Notes under the pieces: generated by a model
Told to the model about the DNA's origin: nothing
Database searches by the model: none
What the model saw: only the letters and a program-made list of their open reading frames with translations
Made by a program: the position numbers and the translations under genes
From: Clostridiaceae bacterium OM02-2AC
Lineage (GTDB): Bacteria; Bacillota_I; Bacilli_A; Erysipelotrichales; Erysipelotrichaceae
Length of the DNA stretch: 64,000 nucleotides
Direction: 5' to 3'
Assembly (NCBI GenBank): GCA_003481775.1
Contig: QULU01000025.1
Location: 7,880 to 71,879 of the forward strand
Shown: positions 41,204-48,906 of the stretch, piece after piece
Position numbering within the stretch: position 1 is the stretch's first letter
Layout: every line of letters starts with the position of its first letter

Positions 41204-44023
41204 CTACTGCTTATCCTCTGTATCTGCTTTATGCTGCGCTTTTTTCAGCTTCCCCCTTTTCCATGGCTTTTTTAAGCGCAGATTCGGATGCCGTCTGCGG
41301 TATACATACACCGTGATTAACAGGCATACGAGCAGTGCCAGCAACAGACACGGCAATAGTATATAGCGCAGGATATAATTAGTTCCATTCAGCGCAATCG
41401 TATTTACCTCTGTCATATCGTCTGCTTCCTGTATGCTGCGCTGGTTCGCGGATACCACAACATAGCTGCCCAGCTTTTCCGTTGTAAAGCGAATACGGCT
41501 TTTACTTTGCTCGGTAGGAATCTGATAGACATCCTGACCATCCACATAATATATACGATACCGTTTGTTTTTACTGTCCTTCGGCTTTTTGATGGAGAAC
41601 ACTGCCTCCTGCTTCAGCTTCAGGGAGGAGAAATCATCCGTTCCTTCAATAGAGAAGGCTTGCTCGACCTTGGTGCCATTTGCCTTGGCTACTTTCGTTG
41701 CGAGTGCTTTCTGCTCCTCATCTATGGAATCCTTTACCTTCATGACGATAGTTTTCGGCAGAAGGGTATTGAGGAAGCTGGTTTCCTGTGTCCGTGCCAT
41801 CGACAGACCGGATACCTGCAAATCATGGCTGTTATCCTTGATGATGACACTGTAGCGGGGATTCAGATTTTCCTGCAGAATACGGTCGATGAGGCGTATC
41901 TGTTCCGTTGCAAGCGGTGTGAGAGGAAATGCGGTCACATCCTTGCGGAATTGCTCCAGCTCCTGCAGTGCCTCATCGTTCAAATCGGTTTTTCCATCGT
42001 ACAGCTTGATGATCGCCGCAGCTCGCTGCTGCATGTTTTCCTGCTTTTTTGTCAGCTCATCGGATACCCTGATTTCATAATTCAGTGTACAGCCGGCATA
42101 GGTCACCTTCAGTGTTTTCGTTCCTGTCTTTTTGCTGGAGAAGCCCTCCACCATATCGGTGGTCATGGAAACCTCCTTGCTTGTACCATCCGCAAAATCC
42201 ACGCGGATTTTGCCATCGCTGACATCGAGGGATTCGTTTACATCATAGGTGGTAAGCGGCATCTGTGTCAATACGATCTGCTTGACATCCTTGTATGTTG
42301 CCTTGTAGGTCAGTGATTCCCTTGCGGGCTCGGGCTTGATATCCCAGGAATCAAAGAGGGCGTGATCCTTGACCGGTGCCTGTACGACCGGCGTCTTTCC
42401 GGTTTCCACCTGCAAAACGATTTTCTTATCGTCGGGATAAAAGGTCCCGCCGTTGGCATCAAAGGTGATATCCACATAGGCCTTATCCTGTATGTATTTG
42501 CTGTTGCATATGGTGGACAGATCCTCCGCTTTCACAAAGCCGTAGCTATCCTTGAAGCTGTAGCCGCCCTCCAGCTGCTTCTGCTGCTTGTCAAGTGAGG
42601 GATCGCTTTGCACCCGATACCAGACGCCATCCTTGTTCTCCAGCTTTTCCAGCAGGATCAAAGCTGCATCATAGCCTTTTTTGATGCTGTAGACAGCCTC
42701 ACTTTTTCTGTCTGCGTTTTTGTATATGGAAACACCGGTGTTTTTTACAATGCCCAGTGCATAGCGGTTGTGATCCTTGTCCCCCATGGCATGATCCATT
42801 TCATAAAAATACTGTGCTGCTTTCTCTCCCCAGTAGGGATCAGAGGCATAGGATACATTCATGCCTCCCGCCTTATTTCCAAAGAAGCCGCCGTGAAACT
42901 GAAACTGGCTGGGATTCAAATACGCATTGGACAGATAATGCAGAGCATGGGAATAAACGCTGCCTGCGGTGCTGGTATAGCGGGAGGCGTTTTCCTCTAC
43001 AGCGGAATCATAGGCGGCATGTCCAAACAGATTGTTGCGGGTATAGGCAAGGTAGCTTCTTCCCAAAGCACTCTCATTCTCCGCCAGAGAGAGCATCATC
43101 AGTGCATGTGCTCCGAATTGATTCTGATACTGGAAGAAGGCAGCTTCCGCCTGTAAAAGCAGGGACTGTGTGAGCACGTCGTGGATATAGTTGTCCTTAT
43201 CATAAAAGGCGGTAATCGTATGCTGCAGAGCCAACGTATGTTTCAGATAATCGTCCACATCCTTTTGCGAATAGGCGCTGGTGGAACGATGGTTCAGATA
43301 CTGATAATAATTATAGTAGGGGGCATTGGCATTGACTGCATGCGCAAAGCTGTTGTTTCGATAATCTTCAATCATCACAGCGTAATTATCATAGAAATAA
43401 TGGGTATCATAGCTATAGTAGGTAACCCCCTCGCTGAGCTGCTGCGGGGCGCTTCCCAGCTGCAGGATGTTGTCATAGGCAGCGGTTGCAAGCGAGGATT
43501 TCAGCTGATGCTGCAAAACGCCGTTCTTTACCGTAAACGAGGAAACATTGGGAACCTGCTCAATGGGATAGATAGTGACATCGGCTGCATCTGCCCATCC
43601 GGTAACACCGGACAGACGAAACTTTACCTTTTGCGTTCCAGGATTGTATTCCAGAAATGCCGCATCGATGCCATAGCAGCCGTTGGTATAGCCTTCCTCC
43701 TTGTTTGCATCATTGGTGTAGGTGATATTCAGCGTGCAGTCCTTGGCTGTCGCAAATTCCACAACGCCCTGCTCCAGACTCAGGAAGCTGCTGCCATAGG
43801 TGATTGCGAGATTGTCATAGCTGCGCTTTTGCAGCGTATAAAGCACCTTCGCTCTGGCATAGGTGTCACTGTCCGCAAGGATGGTATAGGTACCATCCTT
43901 TTCCACACTGACGATATGATATGTTTCATCGTCCTGCAGCGTCTTTTCACTGGCTGATACCGGCATAAGGGATGCAGTGATCAAAAGACTCAGCACAAGG
44001 ATGTATAGTTTTTTCTTAATCAT
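41204..44023 (-). CDS. membrane-anchored glucosaminidase with SH3-like, repeat and Ig-like domains
   Basis: 939 residues. Signal peptide (LYILVLSLLITASLMPVSA), an N-terminal beta-rich region, then a mannosyl-glycoprotein endo-beta-N-acetylglucosaminidase-like (GH73-type) domain at about 250-430, recognised by LSLAENESALGRSYLAYTRNNLFG (catalytic Glu in the first Glu-x-Glu), an SH3-like segment ending in YGFVKAEDL, a bacterial-repeat module (VDITFDANGGTFYPDD), an Ig-like domain (DVSDGKIRVDFADGT), and near the end a transmembrane helix (LLPCLLLALLVCLLITVYVY) with a basic cytosolic tail. It is a peptidoglycan hydrolase held at the membrane, for remodelling or daughter-cell separation. GGAGGTTATCGAC fixes the start at 44023. 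Confidence 0.87.
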   Translation of the reverse strand: MIKKKLYILVLSLLITASLMPVSASEKTLQDDETYHIVSVEKDGTYTILADSDTYARAKVLYTLQKRSYDNLAITYGSSFLSLEQGVVEFATAKDCTLNITYTNDANKEEGYTNGCYGIDAAFLEYNPGTQKVKFRLSGVTGWADAADVTIYPIEQVPNVSSFTVKNGVLQHQLKSSLATAAYDNILQLGSAPQQLSEGVTYYSYDTHYFYDNYAVMIEDYRNNSFAHAVNANAPYYNYYQYLNHRSTSAYSQKDVDDYLKHTLALQHTITAFYDKDNYIHDVLTQSLLLQAEAAFFQYQNQFGAHALMMLSLAENESALGRSYLAYTRNNLFGHAAYDSAVEENASRYTSTAGSVYSHALHYLSNAYLNPSQFQFHGGFFGNKAGGMNVSYASDPYWGEKAAQYFYEMDHAMGDKDHNRYALGIVKNTGVSIYKNADRKSEAVYSIKKGYDAALILLEKLENKDGVWYRVQSDPSLDKQQKQLEGGYSFKDSYGFVKAEDLSTICNSKYIQDKAYVDITFDANGGTFYPDDKKIVLQVETGKTPVVQAPVKDHALFDSWDIKPEPARESLTYKATYKDVKQIVLTQMPLTTYDVNESLDVSDGKIRVDFADGTSKEVSMTTDMVEGFSSKKTGTKTLKVTYAGCTLNYEIRVSDELTKKQENMQQRAAAIIKLYDGKTDLNDEALQELEQFRKDVTAFPLTPLATEQIRLIDRILQENLNPRYSVIIKDNSHDLQVSGLSMARTQETSFLNTLLPKTIVMKVKDSIDEEQKALATKVAKANGTKVEQAFSIEGTDDFSSLKLKQEAVFSIKKPKDSKNKRYRIYYVDGQDVYQIPTEQSKSRIRFTTEKLGSYVVVSANQRSIQEADDMTEVNTIALNGTNYILRYILLPCLLLALLVCLLITVYVYRRRHPNLRLKKPWKRGKLKKAQHKADTEDKQ

Positions 44024-44291
44024 GTCGATAACCTCCGCACATGTCTTCATTATATCGTACAATCGTGTGCAGGACATGTGAAAGTGTAGAAATATATTGA
44101 AATTGTAAGAATTCATTGTATGTTTCCTTTGGCAGGCTATTGCAGATTGGATATGCCTGTTGCGTGGGATTATGAGCATAGCAGCATTTTGAAGGCCAAA
44201 TCACAAAAGCCCTTCCTACGCTTTCAGGCAGCTATGTACAGGACGGCTGCTTTTCTGAAAAGCCCTTCAGTTATACAAAAAGTCAAAAGAG

Positions 44292-44346
44292 TTGACAGGC
44301 GGAAGGACAGCTACTATAATGGGAGCATACCAGGGCACCCCCTGGG
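44292..44346 (+). promoter_or_regulatory. csoR-copA promoter with CsoR operator
   Basis: TTGACA (44292-44297), 17-base spacer, TATAAT (44315-44320), a near-consensus promoter. Just downstream lies CCAGGG-CACC-CCCTGG (44330-44345) in a TACC...GGGG context, the GC-rich dyad bound by CsoR repressors, overlapping the start of transcription and adjoining the ribosome site. Confidence 0.8.
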
Positions 44347-44358
44347 GGAGGTAGAACG

Positions 44359-44622
44359 ATGAGCGATGAACGTAAAAAAGCCCTTCAGAACCTGAAGACA
44401 GCACGCGGACAGATCGATGGTATCATTCGCATGATTGAAGAGGGGCGTTACTGTATCGATATATCAAATCAGATTTCAGCATCTACAGCGCTGCTGAAAA
44501 AAGCAAATAAGCATATTCTGAGCGGTCATCTGCACAGCTGTGTGCTGACTGCCATTGAGGAACAGGATGCCGAGGAAAAGGTCCGTGAGATTGAAGACGT
44601 AATCGCGGCACTGCTGAAATAG
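44359..44622 (+). CDS. csoR: CsoR-type copper-sensing repressor
   Basis: 87 residues, all-helical DUF156/CsoR family. The Cu(I) ligand triad is intact: Cys32, His57 and Cys61, with the same 25 and 4 spacing as in Bacillus CsoR. Apo-CsoR binds the dyad at 44330-44345; copper releases it and allows copA expression. GGGAGGTAGAACG precedes the ATG. It is 16 bases upstream of copA, giving an autoregulated copper-efflux operon. A nickel/cobalt (RcnR) reading is unlikely because the His-rich ligand set is missing. Confidence 0.93.
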   Translation: MSDERKKALQNLKTARGQIDGIIRMIEEGRYCIDISNQISASTALLKKANKHILSGHLHSCVLTAIEEQDAEEKVREIEDVIAALLK

Positions 44623-44638
44623 AAAGAAGGAAAACGTA

Positions 44639-47266
44639 ATGAACAAAACATATAAAATAGAAGGGATGCACTGCTCAGCCTGTGCCGCCTCGGTAGAGAA
44701 CATATTGAAGCGGCAGCCTGCGGTAGAGGACGCCGCTGTAAATCTGGTCATGGAGGAAGCTGTGATCAGCATTGCGGATGGTTTCGATGAAAAAGCGGCT
44801 ATGCAGGCTGTGGAAAAGGGCGGTTTTCATATGAAGGAGCGTGCTGCAGCCAAGCAGCAGACCTATCGTGTAGAGGGTATGCATTGTGCGGCCTGCAGTG
44901 CGGCTGTAGAGCGGGTGTTAAACCGCTTTGAGGAAATCGAGCAAGCCAGTGTGAATCTGGTAATGAATACGGTGAGCATCACCTTTACGAAAAAGAATGT
45001 TGAGGCTTGGGCAACAGCAGTGGAAAAGGCCGGCTTTACCCTGCTGGAGGAAGCAATGAAAACATATCGCATTGATGTGGAGGGCATGACCTGTTCCTCC
45101 TGCAGCGCAGCGCTGGAGCATGCATTGAAAAAAGCGGAGGGAATATCCGCTGTCAGCATCAACCTTGTCACCAATATGGCAATCGTGGATGCAGACCCGC
45201 ACAAAATCAAGCTGTCGGAAATTCTGGCAATCATTCAGAATACCGGCTATCACGGAACGCTTCATGTGGAGCGACAGGAAGAAGCTGAGAAAAAGGACTA
45301 TGAAGCTGTAAAAATTTATACCACGCTGGTTCTGGCTTTTATCCTGCTGTATATCGGTATGTCACATATGCTGGGCAATATCCGGCTGCCACTGCCCGAT
45401 CTCATTCATTATGATACGCATCCGTTTAATTTCGCTTTTATTCAGTTTATTCTCGCAACAGCGATTCTTATTCTGGGACGTCATTTCTTTACCAGAGGAG
45501 GTAAGGCTTTATTTCACAAGGCACCGAATATGGACACACTGGTGGCGGTTGGTACGGGGAGTGCCTATCTGTATTCGCTGTACTCCCTGTTTTCCATTCT
45601 GCAGGGCAATCTGCATGCGGTGCACAGTCTGTATTTTGAATCTGCCGGTGTTGTTGTAGCGCTGGTGCAGTTTGGAAAGCATCTGGAAAGTATTTCCAAG
45701 AAGAAATCCACAGGGGCAATCTCTGCGCTGCTGCAGCTGCGTCCAAGCAATGCGACATTGCTGCGGGATGGCAAAGAGGTGGAAATTCAGGTAGAGGAAA
45801 TCACGGTCGGTGATCTGCTTGTGGTAAAGCCGGGAGAGCATATTCCGGTGGATGGTGTATTGAAAAAGGGGCATGCGAGTGTGGATGAAAGCATGCTGAC
45901 GGGGGAAAGTATGCCGGTTTCCAAGCAGCAGGGGGATGCTCTGATTCAGGGGACGATTGCATTGGATGCCAGAATCGTTATGGAATGCAATGCGATCGAA
46001 GAGGATACCACACTTGCGAAAATCATCCGTATGGTGGAGGAGGCACAGGGCAAAAAAGCGCCGATTGCACGTATTGCGGATAAGATTTCCCTGTATTTTG
46101 TACCGACGGTTATGGCGATTGCCTTTGTGGCAGCACTGCTCTGGTATCTTTCCACACAGGACTTTGCCTTTGCACTGACGATCTTTGTCAGCGTGCTGGT
46201 CATTGCCTGTCCGTGTGCGCTTGGTCTTGCAACACCGACTGCCATCATGGTGGGAACCGGAAAGGCTGCACAGTTTGGTATCTTTATGAAAAGCGGGGAG
46301 GCGCTGGAAACAGCGAGCGGTATCGATACGATTGTGTTCGATAAAACAGGAACACTGACAATCGGAAAGCCGGTTGTAACCGATATGGCAGCTGATGATG
46401 AGCAAAAGCTGCTTTCGATTGCGGCATCTCTGGAGGCAGGAAGTCGTCATCCACTGGCAACGGCTATTCTGGAAAAAGCGAAGGAAGAACATATCAGCGG
46501 TTCGGCATTAACACATATTGAAACGCACAACGGACGCGGACTCAGCGGCGAGTGGAACGATGTGACCTGGTATGCGGGCAGCCGCACATTTCTGGAGCTG
46601 GCAGGAGCTTCCTGTGAGGAATATGCTGCGCAGGAGCTGGCATGGCTGAAGCAGGGGAAAACAGTTGTCTGGATTGGAACATCCGCTCATATTTATGGGA
46701 TTATCGCGATTGCAGATCAGCTGAAGCCGCAGACAAACGATGTGATACGCCGTCTTCGTGAACAGCAGATCGATGTAGTCATGCTGACAGGAGATAATAA
46801 AATAACAGCGGCAGCGATTGCGGAAGCTGCAGGAATTGACCATGTGATTGCACAGGTGCTTCCCGATCAAAAGGGAGAGGAAGTCAAAAAGCTGCAGGCA
46901 CAGGGGAAAATCGTTGCCATGGTTGGAGATGGCATCAATGATGCGGTGGCGCTGATACAGAGTGAGGTTGGCATCGCCATCGGAAGCGGCAGTGATGTTG
47001 CGGTGGAAAGTGCTGATATCGTTTTAGTCAAGGATAATATTCAGGACGTGGAAACGGCCATTCGTTTATCTAAGGCTGTCATACGCAATATCAAGCAGAA
47101 CCTGTTCTGGGCGTTCTTCTACAATACGCTGGGGATTCCAATCGCAGCAGGTGTGCTACATCTGTTTGGCGGTCCGCTGCTGTCTCCGGTATTTGCCGGT
47201 GCTGCGATGGCTTTCAGCTCCGTGAGCGTCGTCAGCAACGCGCTTCGTCTTCGTAATTTTAAATAA
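44639..47266 (+). CDS. copA: copper-exporting P1B-type ATPase with three heavy-metal-binding domains
   Basis: 875 residues. Three N-terminal HMA domains, each with GM-x-C-x-x-C (Cys12/15, Cys83/86, Cys152/155), then eight membrane helices with the transport motif CPC at 524-526, phosphorylation site DKTGT (Asp568), the HP motif in SRHPLATAI, and GDGINDAVAL in the hinge; LNE- and MAFSSVSVVSNALRL-type elements mark a Cu(I) pump. Firmicute CopA usually has one or two HMA domains; three is more than the norm. An in-frame ATG at 45056 with its own GGAGG could make a shorter form carrying only the third domain. No copZ gene follows, so the chaperone is elsewhere or replaced by the N-terminal domains. 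Confidence 0.95.
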   Translation: MNKTYKIEGMHCSACAASVENILKRQPAVEDAAVNLVMEEAVISIADGFDEKAAMQAVEKGGFHMKERAAAKQQTYRVEGMHCAACSAAVERVLNRFEEIEQASVNLVMNTVSITFTKKNVEAWATAVEKAGFTLLEEAMKTYRIDVEGMTCSSCSAALEHALKKAEGISAVSINLVTNMAIVDADPHKIKLSEILAIIQNTGYHGTLHVERQEEAEKKDYEAVKIYTTLVLAFILLYIGMSHMLGNIRLPLPDLIHYDTHPFNFAFIQFILATAILILGRHFFTRGGKALFHKAPNMDTLVAVGTGSAYLYSLYSLFSILQGNLHAVHSLYFESAGVVVALVQFGKHLESISKKKSTGAISALLQLRPSNATLLRDGKEVEIQVEEITVGDLLVVKPGEHIPVDGVLKKGHASVDESMLTGESMPVSKQQGDALIQGTIALDARIVMECNAIEEDTTLAKIIRMVEEAQGKKAPIARIADKISLYFVPTVMAIAFVAALLWYLSTQDFAFALTIFVSVLVIACPCALGLATPTAIMVGTGKAAQFGIFMKSGEALETASGIDTIVFDKTGTLTIGKPVVTDMAADDEQKLLSIAASLEAGSRHPLATAILEKAKEEHISGSALTHIETHNGRGLSGEWNDVTWYAGSRTFLELAGASCEEYAAQELAWLKQGKTVVWIGTSAHIYGIIAIADQLKPQTNDVIRRLREQQIDVVMLTGDNKITAAAIAEAAGIDHVIAQVLPDQKGEEVKKLQAQGKIVAMVGDGINDAVALIQSEVGIAIGSGSDVAVESADIVLVKDNIQDVETAIRLSKAVIRNIKQNLFWAFFYNTLGIPIAAGVLHLFGGPLLSPVFAGAAMAFSSVSVVSNALRLRNFK

Positions 47267-47468
47267 GCCTATCCCAGACAGTAATGTATACAAAGGATGC
47301 GGATACATTGTCCGGAAGGAGGCTGCTGTCGTTATGGTTTACAAGGTCAGACTTTGAAAAATCAACATTGTGTACAAATTTTCTTGTTTTTCTGCAGAAA
47401 ATGAAAATTTTAAGTGAAAAAGACAGTGAGATATAGTACAATAATCTTAATGAAAATTGAGGTGTACT

Positions 47469-48107
47469 ATGGACTATAAAATTATTATATTGGCCGTTGT
47501 TATTACGATCGTTCTGATTGTCGGCACACAGGTATGGAAGCAGAGCATTTTAAAGAAGCTGCTGAAGCATATGCAGCAGGGTGATTTCGATGCGTATTTC
47601 AAGCTTCTGGATTCCCTTCCCTGCAAGTATTTCTATCCTCCGTTCAACCGCGAGTATATGCGCTTAAACGGCTATATTATGAAAGCGGATAAGAAAAAAA
47701 TCGAGGAGTGCTTTGATTTGATCCTGAGCATGCGGATGAATAAAAAGCAGGAGCTGGATGTTGTCATTAAGGCATTTTATTACTATCTGGATGAAGACAG
47801 CAGGAAGAAGTGTAAAACGCTGCTGGAACGTATGAAAAAGATTGCGGATGAGAGCATAACGCAGGAATGCCAGGTTATCTACGATATCCTTCTGGAGGAA
47901 AAGACCAGTTATATCGATGATATGGAAGAGCAGCTGAAAAATGAGGAGCTGCAGGAAGCACAAAAGGGAATGTTCCACTACATGCTGGCACTGCAGTACA
48001 GCTATTTGAAGGATGAAAAGAAGAAGAAGGAGCATCTGCAGGCGGCGTCAAGGGATCTTAAGGGAACTCCGTATGAGATGAAAATTAACCAGTTGATGAA
48101 AAAATAG
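47469..48107 (+). CDS. membrane-anchored hypothetical protein
   Basis: 212 residues: one N-terminal membrane helix (IIILAVVITIVLIVGTQVW) and a charged, helical cytosolic part of ~185 residues with TPR-like periodicity (FDAYFKLLDSLP, YMRLNGYIMKADKKKIEECF, MLALQYSYLKDEKKKKEHL). I do not recognise a named family. Start at 47469 follows GAGGTGTACT; a TTG at 47457 is less likely. Monocistronic, with a TATAGT-type -10 about 35 bases upstream. It may be a scaffold at the membrane. Confidence 0.75.
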   Translation: MDYKIIILAVVITIVLIVGTQVWKQSILKKLLKHMQQGDFDAYFKLLDSLPCKYFYPPFNREYMRLNGYIMKADKKKIEECFDLILSMRMNKKQELDVVIKAFYYYLDEDSRKKCKTLLERMKKIADESITQECQVIYDILLEEKTSYIDDMEEQLKNEELQEAQKGMFHYMLALQYSYLKDEKKKKEHLQAASRDLKGTPYEMKINQLMKK

Positions 48108-48241
48108 GATAGGTGCTATTTGTGTATCTCACTTATTTTAGGTAAAAGTGATAGAGAGATTTCTTAAATGTCGGATACAGTCATTTCTGAAGTCTCTTTT
48201 TTTACATTGCGTGACAGAAAACTATATCAACGCTTAGGGAC
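48108..48241. other. intergenic region with probable terminator
   Basis: An imperfect stem from about 48152 to 48204 (AGAGATTT... / GAAGTCTCT) ends in seven T residues and probably terminates the preceding gene. Confidence 0.5.
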
Positions 48242-48752
48242 ATGCGGATAGTCTCCAGTTCCTATTGTATTTGTGAGCAATTTGCAGAAAGCTTTACCAA
48301 CAAACTACATTCTGAATACGTTTCGGACATGATGAAAAAATATAAGAACGCATATCAATCATGTATTTAGAGAAAAAGAAGTTGATAAAGAGAACAACAC
48401 GCAAAAAAGCTGTGGGTGTTAAGCAGCCTATGGCTTTGTATACGTTGGGCGGCTGGCATATTGACAGCTGTGTACCAGACTGTATTCAGCCAAAGGGTTT
48501 ATCCAACACTGAAGAAAAGGCGGCAAACCTTTTATACTTTCTTCGTAAGGATATCCGTTCACTGCCAGATGCAAACGAATAGCAGCACGGTTTCTGGAAT
48601 TTATAAATAAGAATACTGCCTTGCCGCATAATGGTGAAACAATTAGGAGTGATTGCGCAACGGTTACCATCACACGGATGGTTGCTGAATCTAAGCCAGA
48701 AGAAAAGGAACTCAGGATATCACTGATTATGGATTTTTCAATGAAGCATTGA
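48242..48752 (+). pseudogene. probable decayed coding region in three frames
   Basis: Three successive open stretches with coding-like composition lie in different frames: 48242-48370 (starts MRIVSSSYC), 48361-48582 (starts MYLEKKKLIK, contains TLGGWHIDSC) and 48576-48752 (RIAARFLEFINKN to the TGA). No good ribosome sites are present. Joined by two frameshifts they would give a protein of roughly 165 residues. I do not recognise the family. The simplest reading is a gene inactivated by frameshifts; three independent short genes is the alternative. Confidence 0.35.
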
Positions 48753-48906
48753 TATTTTACGAATCATCCTGCATATGAGCTGCTATATTCAGAAGGCATC
48801 TTAATAATAGAGAATACTGTCAGGAATTGGCAGTTTTTTCTTAGGCATTTAAGTTGCGTGAACATGCCCAATCCACCTATACTAATACAAGATAGGTGGT
48901 ATGTGT
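48753..48906. other. leader region of the ribonucleotide reductase operon
   Basis: Contains a short terminator-like hairpin around 48811-48842 (ACTGTC/GGCAGT followed by TTTTTT) and the SD-sequestering hairpin listed separately. Confidence 0.45.
48873..48899 (+). promoter_or_regulatory. hairpin sequestering the nrdA ribosome-binding site
   Basis: CCACCTAT (48873-48880) is perfectly complementary to ATAGGTGG (48892-48899), which is the Shine-Dalgarno of the following gene; the loop is 11 bases. When folded, the ribosome site is closed. Confidence 0.6.

Noticed and set aside
41507..42316. 269-codon plus-strand open frame
   Set aside because: Lies opposite the glucosaminidase gene and has non-coding composition.
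44292..44346. Nickel/cobalt RcnR-type operator
   Set aside because: The linked repressor has the Cys-His-Cys copper triad and the next gene is a CPC-type copper pump.
45509..46492. 327-codon minus-strand open frame
   Set aside because: Antisense to copA; Cys/His/Arg-rich shadow.
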